Assembly (NCBI RefSeq): GCF_031457805.1 | Contig: NZ_JAVDXI010000006.1 | Location: 1 to 64,000 of the forward strand | Length of the DNA: 64,000 nucleotides | Direction: 5' to 3' | Origin: Caulobacter sp031457805 | Lineage (GTDB): Bacteria > Pseudomonadota > Alphaproteobacteria > Caulobacterales > Caulobacteraceae | Part shown: positions 15,590-25,037 of the stretch, one piece after another | Layout of the letters: every line of letters begins with the position of its first letter | Position numbering within the stretch: position 1 is the stretch's first letter | The notes under the pieces: model-generated | Database searches by the model: none | Told to the model about the DNA's origin: nothing | What the model saw: only the letters and a program-made list of their open reading frames with translations | Program-made: the position numbers and the translations under genes

Positions 15590-16741
15590 ATGGGGTTTTC
15601 GAGACGCGCCATCTTGAGCGGCGCCGCCGCCAGCACGGTAAGTGCGACCTTCAGCGCACCTAGCTATGCACAACCCTCGACGCTCAGCGCAGGCATAGAC
15701 GCCGCAGCGCGAACTGCCTTGGACGCAGGAGCCTGCCCAGGGATCGCCGTTGCGATCGGACGGCGCGGAAAGCCGCTTTTTGTGAAAGACTATGGCTTTG
15801 CGAACCTAGAGACTGGAACGCCCGTCGATAGCCGCAGCGTCTTTCGTATCGCCTCACTTACAAAGCAATTCACGGCGGTCGCCGCCCTGAAGCTTGCCGC
15901 GAACGGCGCGCTCAACCTCGACGAAGCCGTTCAGACCTACTTGCCCGCTTTCGCCTCCGCAGAGCGTTTCAGCGTTCGCGAATTGATGATCCACACCGCC
16001 GGCCTCAGCGATGAGGCGCCAGCCCCCGCCCAGGTGGATCAAGAAGGCACGACCTCCTCCCTCGAGCTCGCTCAGGAGATCGCCAAGCAGCCAAAGCTGT
16101 TCGACTTCTCGCCTGGCACGGCTTGGCTCTACAGTAATGCGAACTACAAAGTTCTGGGCGCTGTCATTGAGCAGGTCACGGGCAAACCTTTGGCCACCGC
16201 GATGTCGGAGCTTGTAACTCAACCCTTAGGCTTGGAAAGCCTTGCGTTCGACTCGAACAGCGCTGTCGTTTCAGGACGCGTGAGCGGATACGCAGCTGCC
16301 GATGGGGCGGCGAGGTTTAGGAACGCCGACCACATCGATATCACGAAGGCCGGCGCCTCGGGGGCCATGCGGGGGACTGCAGCCGAGCTCATGCGGTGGC
16401 ACGACTTGCTCTTGTCCGGCGCTCTACTCGACAAGGCGAGGGTGCAAGAACTTCTCACGCCGGGCCGTCTGCGAGACGGCCGGCTCAGCGGCGCGAACCG
16501 GTTCAATCCGCAAGATGCTGGGTACGGCGAGACCCAGTATGCGCTGGGCTTGCTGGTGTCGCCCTCCGCCAAGCTCGGCCCCCTTGTTCAGCACTACGGA
16601 TACATTGAGGGTTTTTCGGCTTGTCTGGAAACCTACACAGACCATGGCGTGACTATGGCAGTCCTATGCAACGGCGAGGTCGGTCCAAACTTGCCATTCA
16701 GAGGCATTAGACGGGCGATCGTAGCTCACTTGTCAGCCTGA
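15590..16741 (+). CDS. Tat-exported serine hydrolase (beta-lactamase/EstB family)
   Basis: The 383-residue protein starts with a twin-arginine signal (S-R-R-A-I-L then a hydrophobic stretch, ending Y-A-Q-P). It carries the class C beta-lactamase/esterase motifs: S89-L-T-K92 as nucleophile and general base, Y181-S-N as the second motif, and H-Y-G near the C-terminus in place of K-T-G. Members hydrolyse esters, peptides or cell-wall fragments; with HYG, true beta-lactamase activity is less likely. The ATG has GGGGGA upstream. It is divergent from the SDR gene with about 200 bases between starts, and the two may form a small acquired pathway. Confidence 0.9.
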   Translation: MGFSRRAILSGAAASTVSATFSAPSYAQPSTLSAGIDAAARTALDAGACPGIAVAIGRRGKPLFVKDYGFANLETGTPVDSRSVFRIASLTKQFTAVAALKLAANGALNLDEAVQTYLPAFASAERFSVRELMIHTAGLSDEAPAPAQVDQEGTTSSLELAQEIAKQPKLFDFSPGTAWLYSNANYKVLGAVIEQVTGKPLATAMSELVTQPLGLESLAFDSNSAVVSGRVSGYAAADGAARFRNADHIDITKAGASGAMRGTAAELMRWHDLLLSGALLDKARVQELLTPGRLRDGRLSGANRFNPQDAGYGETQYALGLLVSPSAKLGPLVQHYGYIEGFSACLETYTDHGVTMAVLCNGEVGPNLPFRGIRRAIVAHLSA

Positions 16742-17120
16742 CAAGGCTGCCTGCTCGAACAGGCTATGAAAGAGTAAAGGTAGGTTCAAAAAGGCGCTCT
16801 CAATAATTCGCCGAATACGAACACGCTCTACTGATGACTAAGTAACTTCCCGGTTTTACCGGGATCTGCATATGCCAGTCCCCCGGCTGGCGCTTTCAAA
16901 AAGCGCGGCAGACATTAGTCTTCGCAAGCAGGTCCTCTCTACCGGAGGAACACATCTCGGCTCAGGGCGCGGCGAAGAATGAGGCGGCCGAAGCGGGGTG
17001 AACCTCAGCAATATCAGCCCGGGAAGTTGCGGTTTCCACATAGCCTCCACCTTTCTCAGTCCCCCGTCGAGGCCAGTCCCGTCGCCGCGCCTCGCGAGCG
17101 TCCAAGAAACCTAAACAGTT

Positions 17121-17158
17121 GCGGACGTCGTAGGCGCACTGGATTTAGGCTCCAGCGC
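17121..17158 (+). other. degraded tRNA-Leu(UAG)-like fragment
   Basis: GCGGACG (17121-17127) matches a leucine-tRNA acceptor 5' strand. After only four more bases comes GGCGCACTGG-ATTTAGGC-TCCAGCGC (17133-17158), with the 5-bp anticodon stem CTGGA/TCCAG and the loop TTTAGGC containing anticodon TAG. Most of the D-arm is missing, and no variable arm, T-arm or 3' acceptor strand follows. It therefore cannot be a working tRNA. It may be a relic, or a tRNA-derived attachment-site fragment. This reading rests on recalled tRNA-Leu consensus features and needs an alignment. Confidence 0.4.
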
Positions 17159-17260
17159 GGTGTCCAGAAGCGGACCCGCAACGGAAGCCGTGAGTCATTC
17201 TGTCCTACCGGGGAGACTTGATTTTGCGCACCGCCGGTGGGTTCTGAGGGAAGCTTGAAA

Positions 17261-17412
17261 CGCATACGAATGCGTGCGGACGCTAGGGTGTCAGCTCAGG
17301 CCAAAAAGGACGCTTACGGACGAAATAGAAGGATCAGCAACGACGACACGCAGGAAAATGCGTGCACGCATTTTGCACGCAAATCCCCATAAAATATTGA
17401 TTTATATCAATA
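17261..17412. promoter_or_regulatory. cluster of orphan dyads
   Basis: Three inverted repeats lie within 152 bases. They are CGCAT-ACGA-ATGCG (17261-17274), the perfect 20-base palindrome with arms AAAATGCGTG (17355-17374), and TATTGAT-TTAT-ATCAATA (17395-17412). The half-site AATGCGTGC occurs at 17269 and 17357. No gene start lies near; the next gene ends here on the opposite strand. Confidence 0.4.
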
Positions 17413-17669
17413 AATTTCCCAATCCATCATCGGCGCGACGGAAAATCTCAGGGCCCGATTTTCCAAAGCATTACCGTTCAGAGACAAGACGTTGTTCGAC
17501 ATTCAGACCAGGAGGACGAGAGAACCAGAAGACGAGACTGACGGCGCATCGATCAGCTTGGCGGCTTTCCGACAGGGGCTCGCCTGCGTCGCGTGCGTTA
17601 TCATAGCGCAGAAACTAGAGCACTGGCTCGCCGCTGTGCGCCATCGATCCAAGAAGCTGGCGGCGGAGG

Positions 17670-18452
17670 TCAGATGATGGTCATGCCGCCATCGACGACA
17701 ATGATCTGGCCGGTGATATGCCCGCCCGCGTCAGAGGCCAGCAGCAGAGCTGGCCCCATCAGGTCTGTATCGCCTCCAAGCTTGCCCAGAGGGGTCTGGC
17801 GCAACATGTCGTCGCGATGCTGGCCGAGGGTGGTCATGGTCATCTTCGAAGGGAAGTAGCCCGGCGCCACCGCGTTCACGCGGATGTTCTTCGGCCCCCA
17901 TTCCGCCGCCAGCGCCCGGGTCATGTTGATCACTGCCCCCTTGGCGGTGTTGTAGGCGATCGTGCCCAGCTGGCTGTGGTGGTGGCCCTGCAGACCTTCG
18001 ATCGAGGCGACGTTGACGACAGCGCCCTTGCCCTGCTTCAGGAAGGCCTCCCGCGCAACAGCCTGGGTGAGAAGAAAGAGGCCGGTGACGTTCAGGTCCA
18101 TGACCTTGTTCCAGCCATCCAGCGGATAGTCCTCCGCAGGCGCTCCCCAGGCCGCGCCCGCGTTGTTGACGAGGATGTCGATCCGGCCGAAGCGCTCGAG
18201 CACGCGCGTGGTCAGGTCTTGCGCCGCGCTCGCTTGCCCAAGATCGGCAACGAACCCGACGGCGGTGCGTCCCTCAGCCGTCAGGACGTCGACGGCGGCG
18301 TCAAGTTCGCCCTGCTTGCGGGCGACCAGCGCCACCGCCGCGCCGTATTCCGACAGCGCCCGGGCGATCTGCAGACCAAGACCGCGCGACCCACCCGTCA
18401 CGATCGCCACTCGGTCCGTCAGGTCAAAAAGCGCGTGCAGGGGCGAGGACAT
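17670..18452 (-). CDS. SDR-family oxidoreductase
   Basis: The 260-residue classical SDR has the cofactor loop T-G-G-S-R-G-L-G-L (19-27), N-N-A-G (96-99), the catalytic Ser150 in V-A-S-I-E-G, and Y167-N-T-A-K171. Arg46 (V-A-R-K-Q) after the second strand points to NADPH. The end has I-x-V-D-G-G-M. The overall pattern is that of gluconate 5-dehydrogenase / 3-oxoacyl-ACP-reductase-like enzymes; the substrate is not certain. The ATG is followed by S-S-P-L-H-A-L-F-D-L, also typical of the gluconate 5-dehydrogenase group. It stands alone on the minus strand, upstream of the orphan dyad cluster. Confidence 0.9.
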   Translation of the reverse strand: MSSPLHALFDLTDRVAIVTGGSRGLGLQIARALSEYGAAVALVARKQGELDAAVDVLTAEGRTAVGFVADLGQASAAQDLTTRVLERFGRIDILVNNAGAAWGAPAEDYPLDGWNKVMDLNVTGLFLLTQAVAREAFLKQGKGAVVNVASIEGLQGHHHSQLGTIAYNTAKGAVINMTRALAAEWGPKNIRVNAVAPGYFPSKMTMTTLGQHRDDMLRQTPLGKLGGDTDLMGPALLLASDAGGHITGQIIVVDGGMTII

Positions 18453-18618
18453 CGCGAGCTCCAGAGGAAGGACAGGGGGGCGACTTCGCCGCCCTTAGGC
18501 AGACGCCGCAGCGGCCGCTCTTGGCAGCGGGAGGAGGTCAAAGTTTTGCATGCGCAAAAGGCGGGCGAAAGGACGCCCCTACGTCAAGCGCGCGCTGGAC
18601 CTTTGCAACGGACGAGCC

Positions 18619-19128
18619 TCAGGTCTCGGCGCGACCATAGCCGATGACCTTGACGATCTCGCGGGCGTCATAAGCGTCACGGTCACGCGGCGTGGCCCCC
18701 TTGCCGAAGACCACCTCGATCGAGCGGGCGTAGGCCGGTCCCGGGCCAAGATTGAAGCTCGTTCCCAGGCCTACGCCAACGCTGCTATGTCGCCCGAAGC
18801 TCGCCGAGCCGCCACCGACCGACAGGCGCGGCCCCGCCCCGCCGCCACGGACGGTCGTGGAGCGGTCAGCAATGCGGAACCAGTCGTAGCCATCGCGCAG
18901 CGCCAACTCCGCCGCGCGCAACAGGGCATAGTCGGCCACCTGGGCTTCCGACGCGCCCGCGCCGCCTTGGAAGGTCACGCGGTAGCGCCCGGCTTCAAGC
19001 CGGTACTCCGAGTAGCCGACAGCCGTCGGCGAGCTGGCGGCCGAGCGATAGATGGTCGGAGCCGTAGCGCAGGCGGCGAGCAGCAGCGCAGCCAATCCAG
19101 CCGCGATCAAGGGGCGATTGAACATCAT
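18619..19128 (-). CDS. CC_0125/CC_1285-family lipoprotein
   Basis: The 169-residue protein has a signal peptide ending in the lipobox L-L-A-A-C, with Cys20 as the lipidated residue. The hallmark G-Y-S-E-Y-R-L-E-A-G-R-Y-R-V-T-F-Q-G-G and A-L-L-R-A-A-E-L-A-L-R-D-G-Y-D-W-F-R-I match a lipoprotein family named after two Caulobacter crescentus loci. A Gly/Ser-rich segment (R-L-S-V-G-G-G-S-A-S-F-G) precedes the C-terminal strand. Family function is unknown. It stands 12 bases downstream of the pseudouridine synthase on the same strand, so it is probably cotranscribed. This is one of the stronger pointers to Caulobacter. Confidence 0.88.
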   Translation of the reverse strand: MMFNRPLIAAGLAALLLAACATAPTIYRSAASSPTAVGYSEYRLEAGRYRVTFQGGAGASEAQVADYALLRAAELALRDGYDWFRIADRSTTVRGGGAGPRLSVGGGSASFGRHSSVGVGLGTSFNLGPGPAYARSIEVVFGKGATPRDRDAYDAREIVKVIGYGRAET

Positions 19129-19140
19129 GGCGGATACCTC

Positions 19141-19950
19141 TTACGCCTGATCAACGGGCTCGGGACGCCGCTGTTCCGGGACGGGCAAGTCCAAGGCCTT
19201 GAGCATCGCCGTGAAGTCGCTCGGTAGCGGGGCCAGGACCTTGCGCTCACCGCCCAGCGGGTGCGGGAACGTCAAACTGGCGGCATGCAACATCAAACGT
19301 GGCGCAGCGACGCCCCCCAGCATCAGCGCACCGCCGTAACGGCTGTCACCGGCCAGCGGTCGGCCAATAGACGCCATGTGGACACGCAGCTGGTGCATGC
19401 GGCCGGTGTCCGGCGACAGCTCCACCAAGGCCGCCAGGCCATTGTGCGCCAGGGTCCGATAGCGGCTGCGCGCCGTCTCAGCGTCAGGATGGTCAGGCGC
19501 GCAGACGCGCATATAGGCTTCACGCCCGATCGACTCTCGGCGCAGCGGGCTGTCGATCATGCCGCCCTTGGGTTCGGGCGCGCCGGCGACGATGGCCAGA
19601 TAGCTCTTGCGAAACCGCTTGGCCTCCAGGGCCTTGCCCAGCATGGACGCCGCAGGCTTGGTCTTGGCGGTCAGGATCACGCCCGAAGTGTCGCGGTCGA
19701 GCCGATGCACCAGCTTGGGCCGAGGCCGGTTGGGCCGCGCGAAGGCCCACAGCAGGTCATCCAAGGTATGGGCCTTGATGCGGCCGCCCTGGCTGGACAG
19801 GCCCGCCGGCTTATTCAGCACGATGATCGTCTCGTCCTCGTAAAGCACCCACGATTGAGCCGCCGCGATCTCCTCCGGCGTCAGGGTAATGGGGGTCTCG
19901 GAGGCCTTGGGTTTGGCCTGGGCGGGAGGACGGCGCGACGGCTTGTTCAT
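19141..19950 (-). CDS. RluA-family pseudouridine synthase
   Basis: The 269-residue protein has the RluA catalytic motif H-R-L-D-R-D-T-S-G-V, whose second Asp attacks the uridine. I-I-V-L-N-K-P-A-G-L comes before it and M-H-Q-L-R-V-H-M-A-S-I-G-x-P-L-x-G-D after it. It isomerises uridines in 23S rRNA or tRNA. No S4 RNA-binding domain is seen; the first 25 residues are a basic, Pro/Lys-rich tail. That suits the RluC-like stand-alone subgroup, but the exact target cannot be read. It is followed by the CC_0125/CC_1285-like lipoprotein gene and preceded by a hairpin repeat pair and rarA. Confidence 0.92.
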   Translation of the reverse strand: MNKPSRRPPAQAKPKASETPITLTPEEIAAAQSWVLYEDETIIVLNKPAGLSSQGGRIKAHTLDDLLWAFARPNRPRPKLVHRLDRDTSGVILTAKTKPAASMLGKALEAKRFRKSYLAIVAGAPEPKGGMIDSPLRRESIGREAYMRVCAPDHPDAETARSRYRTLAHNGLAALVELSPDTGRMHQLRVHMASIGRPLAGDSRYGGALMLGGVAAPRLMLHAASLTFPHPLGGERKVLAPLPSDFTAMLKALDLPVPEQRRPEPVDQA

Positions 19951-19983
19951 CTCCAGTCCCCTAGCATGTCCAAAATCCGATTT

Positions 19984-20100
19984 CCCCGGCGAATGCCGGG
20001 GTCCAGATCGAACCCTCTCACGCTTCTGAATCTGTCAGAGCACCATGTCGAGAACGACCAAACCGCTCTGGATGGATCTGGGCCCCGGCATTCGCCGGGG
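19984..20100. repeat. inverted pair of REP-like palindromes
   Basis: CCCCGGC-GAAT-GCCGGGG (19984-20001) and CCCCGGC-ATTC-GCCGGGG (20083-20100) are each perfect hairpins. Their flanks GATCTGG and GGGGAAxTCG also match in inverted orientation, so about 32 bases are repeated with two mismatches. Similar CCGGCATTCGCCGGG repeats are widespread in alphaproteobacteria. The pair sits between rarA and the RluA-type gene, both on the minus strand, and could attenuate read-through. Confidence 0.75.
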
Positions 20101-20119
20101 AAGTCGATGAAGGCGCGGT

Positions 20120-21421
<1,302 letters not shown>

Positions 21422-21458
21422 TCGCCCTGTCTACAGGCCGCCGCCGTCGAACCCAAAC

Positions 21459-22877
21459 CTAGAACTGCGCCTGCACCAATTGTCCGCCGCGCTCGATGGT
21501 GATGCTCCAGCGGCCCGCCCGACCGGCGATCGCCGAGGCCAGATCAGCGACCGTATTGATCTGGCGACCATTGACGCTGCGCACGAAATCTCCGGGACGC
21601 ATCCAGTTGCCGGCATAGCCCGGACCGATCTTGGTCACGAGCGCCCCGCGTCCGGCGAACGGATCCACGCCCAGGTCCTGGGCTACGGCCGGCGACAGGT
21701 TCATCACCGTCGCCCCGTTGAAGGGGTTGTTGCCGCTGAGGGTGCGCTCATCGCGCGCCGGGGTTTCCGGCGCGGCGTCGGCGCGGACCGTGATCGTCAT
21801 CTCGCGATCGCCCCGGCGAATCTGCATCGGCACGCGATCGCCGATCTTGTGCGTCCCGATCGCGAAGGCGCCGCCGCCCTCATCGTTCACCGGTTGGCCG
21901 TCGATCGACAGGATCACGTCGCCTTCCTTCAAGCCGGCGCGTTCGGCCGACGAGCCCGGATAGACCTGAGCCACCAGCACGCCACGCGGCGCCGCCATGC
22001 CCAGGCTCTTGGCGATGTCGCCGGTCACGGTCTGGCCCTTCACGCCCAGCCAGGGGCGCACGATGCTGTGCCCGCCGCCCAGGGCGGCGTTGACCACCTG
22101 GCGCACCACGCGGGCCGGAATGGCGAAGCCAACGCCCGACGACGAGCCCGAGCGCGAGATGATGAAGGTGTTGATGCCGACCAGATCACCATCCATGTCG
22201 ACCAGCGGACCGCCGGAATTACCCGGGTTGATGGCCGCGTCGGTCTGGATGTAGCTGCCGAAATCGGCCGCACCGACGTCGGTTCGCGCCAGGGCCGAGA
22301 CGATGCCGTTGGTCACGGTCTGGCCGACGCCGAACGGATTGCCCATAGCCAGGACGAGGTCGCCGACTTCCAGCTGCTCCTGGTCGTCGATCGCCATGAC
22401 GGGCAGCTTCTCGCCCTTGGTGTCGATCTTCAGCACGGCGAGATCCGCGCGCGGGTCGTCCAACAACACCACAGCCGGAAACTCTCGCCGGTCGGCCAAC
22501 TGGATGGTGATGTCGCTCATCCCATTGATGTTGTGGTGATTGGTGATGATCACGCCGTCGGCGCGGACGATCGCGCCAGAGCCCAGCGAGCTCTGCACCT
22601 GCGAGCCGCCCTGCCCGCCGCCCATGAAGAAGTCCCAGAACGGATCGACGCGGCGCTGGACCACGCGGCGGCTGGCGACATTGACCACGGCAGGCGCGGC
22701 CTTCTTCACCACCGGCGAGAACGACTGCTTCATCGAGGCCGCATCAGCCGGAACCCGGCGTGTGGGCTGGGGCATGTCCGGGATCGATTGGGCGTTCGAC
22801 GGGCCAGCCGGGTTCGAGCAGGCCGTCAGCAGGACGAAGACAGGCAGCAGGGCGCGAAGCTTGCGCATGTTGGTCAC
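21459..22877 (-). CDS. DegP/DegQ-type periplasmic serine protease, lipoprotein form
   Basis: The 472-residue trypsin-like protease has catalytic His115 (I-T-N-H-H-N-I), Asp145 (R-A-D-L-A-V-L) and Ser221 (N-P-G-N-S-G-G-P), followed by two PDZ domains at about 285-370 and 395-465. Its N-terminus is a lipoprotein signal, L-L-T-A-C at 17-21, so it is probably membrane-anchored. The usual N-x-H-V at the active His is here H-H-N-I. The GTG at 22877 is preferred over the ATG three codons later because AGGAG lies 7 bases before it. The enzyme degrades or chaperones misfolded envelope proteins. It lies just upstream of rarA. Confidence 0.93.
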   Translation of the reverse strand: MTNMRKLRALLPVFVLLTACSNPAGPSNAQSIPDMPQPTRRVPADAASMKQSFSPVVKKAAPAVVNVASRRVVQRRVDPFWDFFMGGGQGGSQVQSSLGSGAIVRADGVIITNHHNINGMSDITIQLADRREFPAVVLLDDPRADLAVLKIDTKGEKLPVMAIDDQEQLEVGDLVLAMGNPFGVGQTVTNGIVSALARTDVGAADFGSYIQTDAAINPGNSGGPLVDMDGDLVGINTFIISRSGSSSGVGFAIPARVVRQVVNAALGGGHSIVRPWLGVKGQTVTGDIAKSLGMAAPRGVLVAQVYPGSSAERAGLKEGDVILSIDGQPVNDEGGGAFAIGTHKIGDRVPMQIRRGDREMTITVRADAAPETPARDERTLSGNNPFNGATVMNLSPAVAQDLGVDPFAGRGALVTKIGPGYAGNWMRPGDFVRSVNGRQINTVADLASAIAGRAGRWSITIERGGQLVQAQF

Positions 22878-22969
22878 GAAGGACTCCTAGCGGTTCGCCC
22901 GAAACTCAGCCCAGCTTTCGGGCGAGTCTAAGGCGACGAAAGGTCGAGGTTTGGCCATCACCAAAGCCG

Positions 22970-24220
22970 TCAGGCCGGTTGGGGGTCCGGCGCCGGGGCT
23001 GGCTTGGCCTTCGCATAAGCTAGGAGGGTCGCCGCCAGCATCAAGGCCGCCGCGATCAGGATCGGCAGGCCCGGCAGGTGCAGCGTGGCGTCATGCCGGA
23101 CGGCGAAGGCGAACGGGATCAGGAACAGCGGCGGACCAATGATCGAAGCGATTCCCATCATCGCCGCGTTCGCGCCTTGCAACTGGCCCTGCTCGTTGGG
23201 TCCGACGCGCCGGGTCATCAAGCCCTGCAAGCCCGGTTGGATCAGGCCTGAGAACGTGAAGATCGGCAGGCCCGCCAGATAGAGCAGTCCGGTGGGCGCA
23301 AAGGCGTAGATCGAGAAACCCAGAAAACCGGCGAAGAGGCCGATCAGCAGTACGCCGCGTTCGCCAAAGCGCTTGACCGCAGGGCCGACGACAAAGGCCT
23401 GGATCAGGATGCTGGCGATCCCGCTGGCCATCAGGGTCAGGCCGACCGTCTGCGGGCTCCAGCCATAGCGAAAGCCCATGTAGAGCACAAAGACGCTGGG
23501 CAGGACGTTGTGCGCTAGCTGGAACAGGAAGCCGACGCCAGCCAGGCCCATCAAGCCTGGATGATGGCGCAGCAACTGCAATGAGCCGACCGGGTTGGCC
23601 TTCTTCCAGTCAAAACGCGGTTGGCGGCGCTCGGGCGGCAGGGACTCCGGCAGCACGAAGAAGCCGTAGAGCCAGTTGGTCAGAGCCAGAGCCGCGCAGA
23701 CCAGGAACGGCGCGCGATGGTCGAACTCCCAGAGCCACCCGCCGAGCGCAGGGCCGAAGGTGAAGCCGATCCCGAACGCCGCGCCCATCAGACCAAAGCC
23801 CTTCGCCCGGTTTTCCGGCGTGGTCACGTCGGCGACATAGGCGCTGGCGGTCGAGAAGCTCGCCGCCGTCATGCCGTTGAAGATCCGGCCAATGAACAGC
23901 CACCAGAGGTTCGGGGCGAAGGCCATGAACAGGAAGTCGACGCCCAAGCCAAAGATCGAGGTCAGGATCACTGGTCTGCGGCCGAAGCGGTCGGACAGCA
24001 GCCCCAGGATCGGTGAGCAGAAGAACTGCATCACGCCCCAGGTCGTCGCGAACAGCACGTTCCAATCGGCCGCAGAGGCCGTATCGCCACCTCCGAACGC
24101 CTTCACCAAGTTGGGCAGGACCGGAATCATCACGCCGAGGGACAGAACGTCCAGGATCGCCGTGACGAAGATGAAGCCCAAGGCGGCCTGTCGCCGTCCT
24201 CCGGTTATGGTGGTGTTCAT
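22970..24220 (-). CDS. MFS transporter, TetA-like drug/proton antiporter group
   Basis: The 416-residue protein has about 12 membrane segments. The D-R-F-G-R-R-P-V-I-L loop between helices 2 and 3 and the D-V-L-S-L-G-V-M-I-P-V-L-P-x-L helix 1 are typical of the tetracycline-resistance-like antiporters. The ATG at 24220 is chosen because it overlaps the stop of the SRPBCC gene as ATGA and starts the first helix. A longer upstream reading to 24625 is Arg/Gly-rich shadow. It is the last gene of a five-gene overlapping operon. The ArsR-type regulator in that operon suggests inducible export, though the substrate is unknown. Confidence 0.88.
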   Translation of the reverse strand: MNTTITGGRRQAALGFIFVTAILDVLSLGVMIPVLPNLVKAFGGGDTASAADWNVLFATTWGVMQFFCSPILGLLSDRFGRRPVILTSIFGLGVDFLFMAFAPNLWWLFIGRIFNGMTAASFSTASAYVADVTTPENRAKGFGLMGAAFGIGFTFGPALGGWLWEFDHRAPFLVCAALALTNWLYGFFVLPESLPPERRQPRFDWKKANPVGSLQLLRHHPGLMGLAGVGFLFQLAHNVLPSVFVLYMGFRYGWSPQTVGLTLMASGIASILIQAFVVGPAVKRFGERGVLLIGLFAGFLGFSIYAFAPTGLLYLAGLPIFTFSGLIQPGLQGLMTRRVGPNEQGQLQGANAAMMGIASIIGPPLFLIPFAFAVRHDATLHLPGLPILIAAALMLAATLLAYAKAKPAPAPDPQPA

Positions 24221-24711
24221 AGCCGCCCCTTGTCGCCCGCCCCTAGGTGGACGCTGCCGGCCTGAGCCGCAAGCCCGGCCAGGAGGCTCCGCCACCACTC
24301 GCCGTGTCGCGCCAGAAAGACCGTGTTGGGGAAGCTGTGACGGGCCACGTGCGGGGCCGGAACGCTGTCCCAACCGCGATGCTCGACCGTGACGCGGGTT
24401 CCGGCGCCCACCGCTTCGAAACGGACCTCGACCTCGGTGTTCATATCCGTTGCGAACGTCGCCTGCCGCCAGCCGAACACCAGTCGTACGCCGCGCTCCC
24501 ACACGCTGACGACGCCCACCTCGAACACCTTGCCGCTCGACAGGCGCTCCACAAGCCGACCATCCTCGAAGGCCATCACGCCCGGCGAGCGCGGTGTGAA
24601 GGCGAACAACCCATTGGGCCGCCACCAGACGGCGATGTCATCGACAAAGGCGTCGAACACAACCTCGGGCGGGGCGGCGATCCGCAGAGACACCAAAATC
24701 CGCGAGCTCAC
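24217..24711 (-). CDS. SRPBCC/AHSA1-domain protein
   Basis: The 164-residue protein has the START-like fold of the AHSA1 group. The first strand is S-L-R-I-A-A-P-P-E-V-V-F-D-A-F, followed by W-W-R-P-N-G, F-E-D-G-R-L-V-E, E-V-G-V-V-S-V-W-E-R-G-x-R-L-V-F and the last helix. These proteins bind hydrophobic ligands. They are very often encoded beside ArsR-type regulators, as here, and are thought to be ligand-binding or stress proteins. The GTG start overlaps the stop of the ArsR gene by four bases, and its own stop overlaps the MFS start. Confidence 0.86.
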   Translation of the reverse strand: MSSRILVSLRIAAPPEVVFDAFVDDIAVWWRPNGLFAFTPRSPGVMAFEDGRLVERLSSGKVFEVGVVSVWERGVRLVFGWRQATFATDMNTEVEVRFEAVGAGTRVTVEHRGWDSVPAPHVARHSFPNTVFLARHGEWWRSLLAGLAAQAGSVHLGAGDKGRL

Positions 24712-25037
24712 GGGGACTTGGCCTCCACATGCGCCTTAAGCGCCGAAAGCTGATCGACCCAGTGATCCTCGGCCGCGTCCAACCAAGCCTTCAGCTCAGC
24801 CATCGGCCCTGGCCTTAGACGATACACGCGCACTCGCGCGTCAAACTCAGGGTGGCTCTCCTCGACGAGACCCGACTGGCGCAGAGCGCGCAGGTGACGG
24901 CTCATGGCCGGTGGGGTCAGGCCCAGACTCTCGGCTAGCTCGCCGGCCCGGCGCGGCCGCTCGCGCAGCAGATCGACCGCGCGCCGACGATGCGGGTCAG
25001 CCAGGGCCGCCAGGGTGCGGTCCAGGGCGTCGCTCAC
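24708..25037 (-). CDS. ArsR-family winged-helix regulator
   Basis: The 109-residue protein matches the non-metal ArsR type. It contains L-A-D-P-H-R-R-R-A-V-D-L-L-R-E-R-P-R-R-A-G-E-L-A-E-S-L-G-L-T-P-P-A-M-S-R-H-L-R-A-L-R-Q-S-G-L-V, with the recognition helix in P-P-A-M-S-R-H-L. No metal-binding cysteines are present, so it does not look like an arsenic or cadmium sensor. The C-terminal half carries L-K-A-W-L-D-A-A-E-D-H-W, a typical tail in the ArsR-SRPBCC pairs. It starts with GTG inside the stop of the YjbR-like gene and probably controls this operon. Confidence 0.9.
   Translation of the reverse strand: MSDALDRTLAALADPHRRRAVDLLRERPRRAGELAESLGLTPPAMSRHLRALRQSGLVEESHPEFDARVRVYRLRPGPMAELKAWLDAAEDHWVDQLSALKAHVEAKSP

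Larger units (their letters stand above)
16742..17669. other. 928-base gene-free stretch, possible scar
   Basis: No convincing gene is seen. Short open frames here (for example 17274-17606 and 16979-17221) are Arg/Ser-rich and match nothing. The stretch holds a small hairpin CCCGG-TTTTA-CCGGG (16849-16863) that may end the hydrolase transcript, a tRNA-Leu-like fragment (17121-17158), three dyads (17261-17412) and an AT-rich tract (17375-17430). The mixture suggests a decayed integration or deletion site. Confidence 0.5.

Noticed and set aside
17274..17606. 110-codon frame in the gene-free stretch
   Set aside because: GTG start, Arg/Ser-rich, no motif, spans palindromes and an AT-rich tract.
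16742..17669. full tRNA gene
   Set aside because: Only an anticodon-arm-like piece and an acceptor-like 5' strand are present; no T-arm or 3' end.
21480..22931. 483-codon frame opposite the DegP-like gene
   Set aside because: Antisense shadow with Arg/His/Ala bias.
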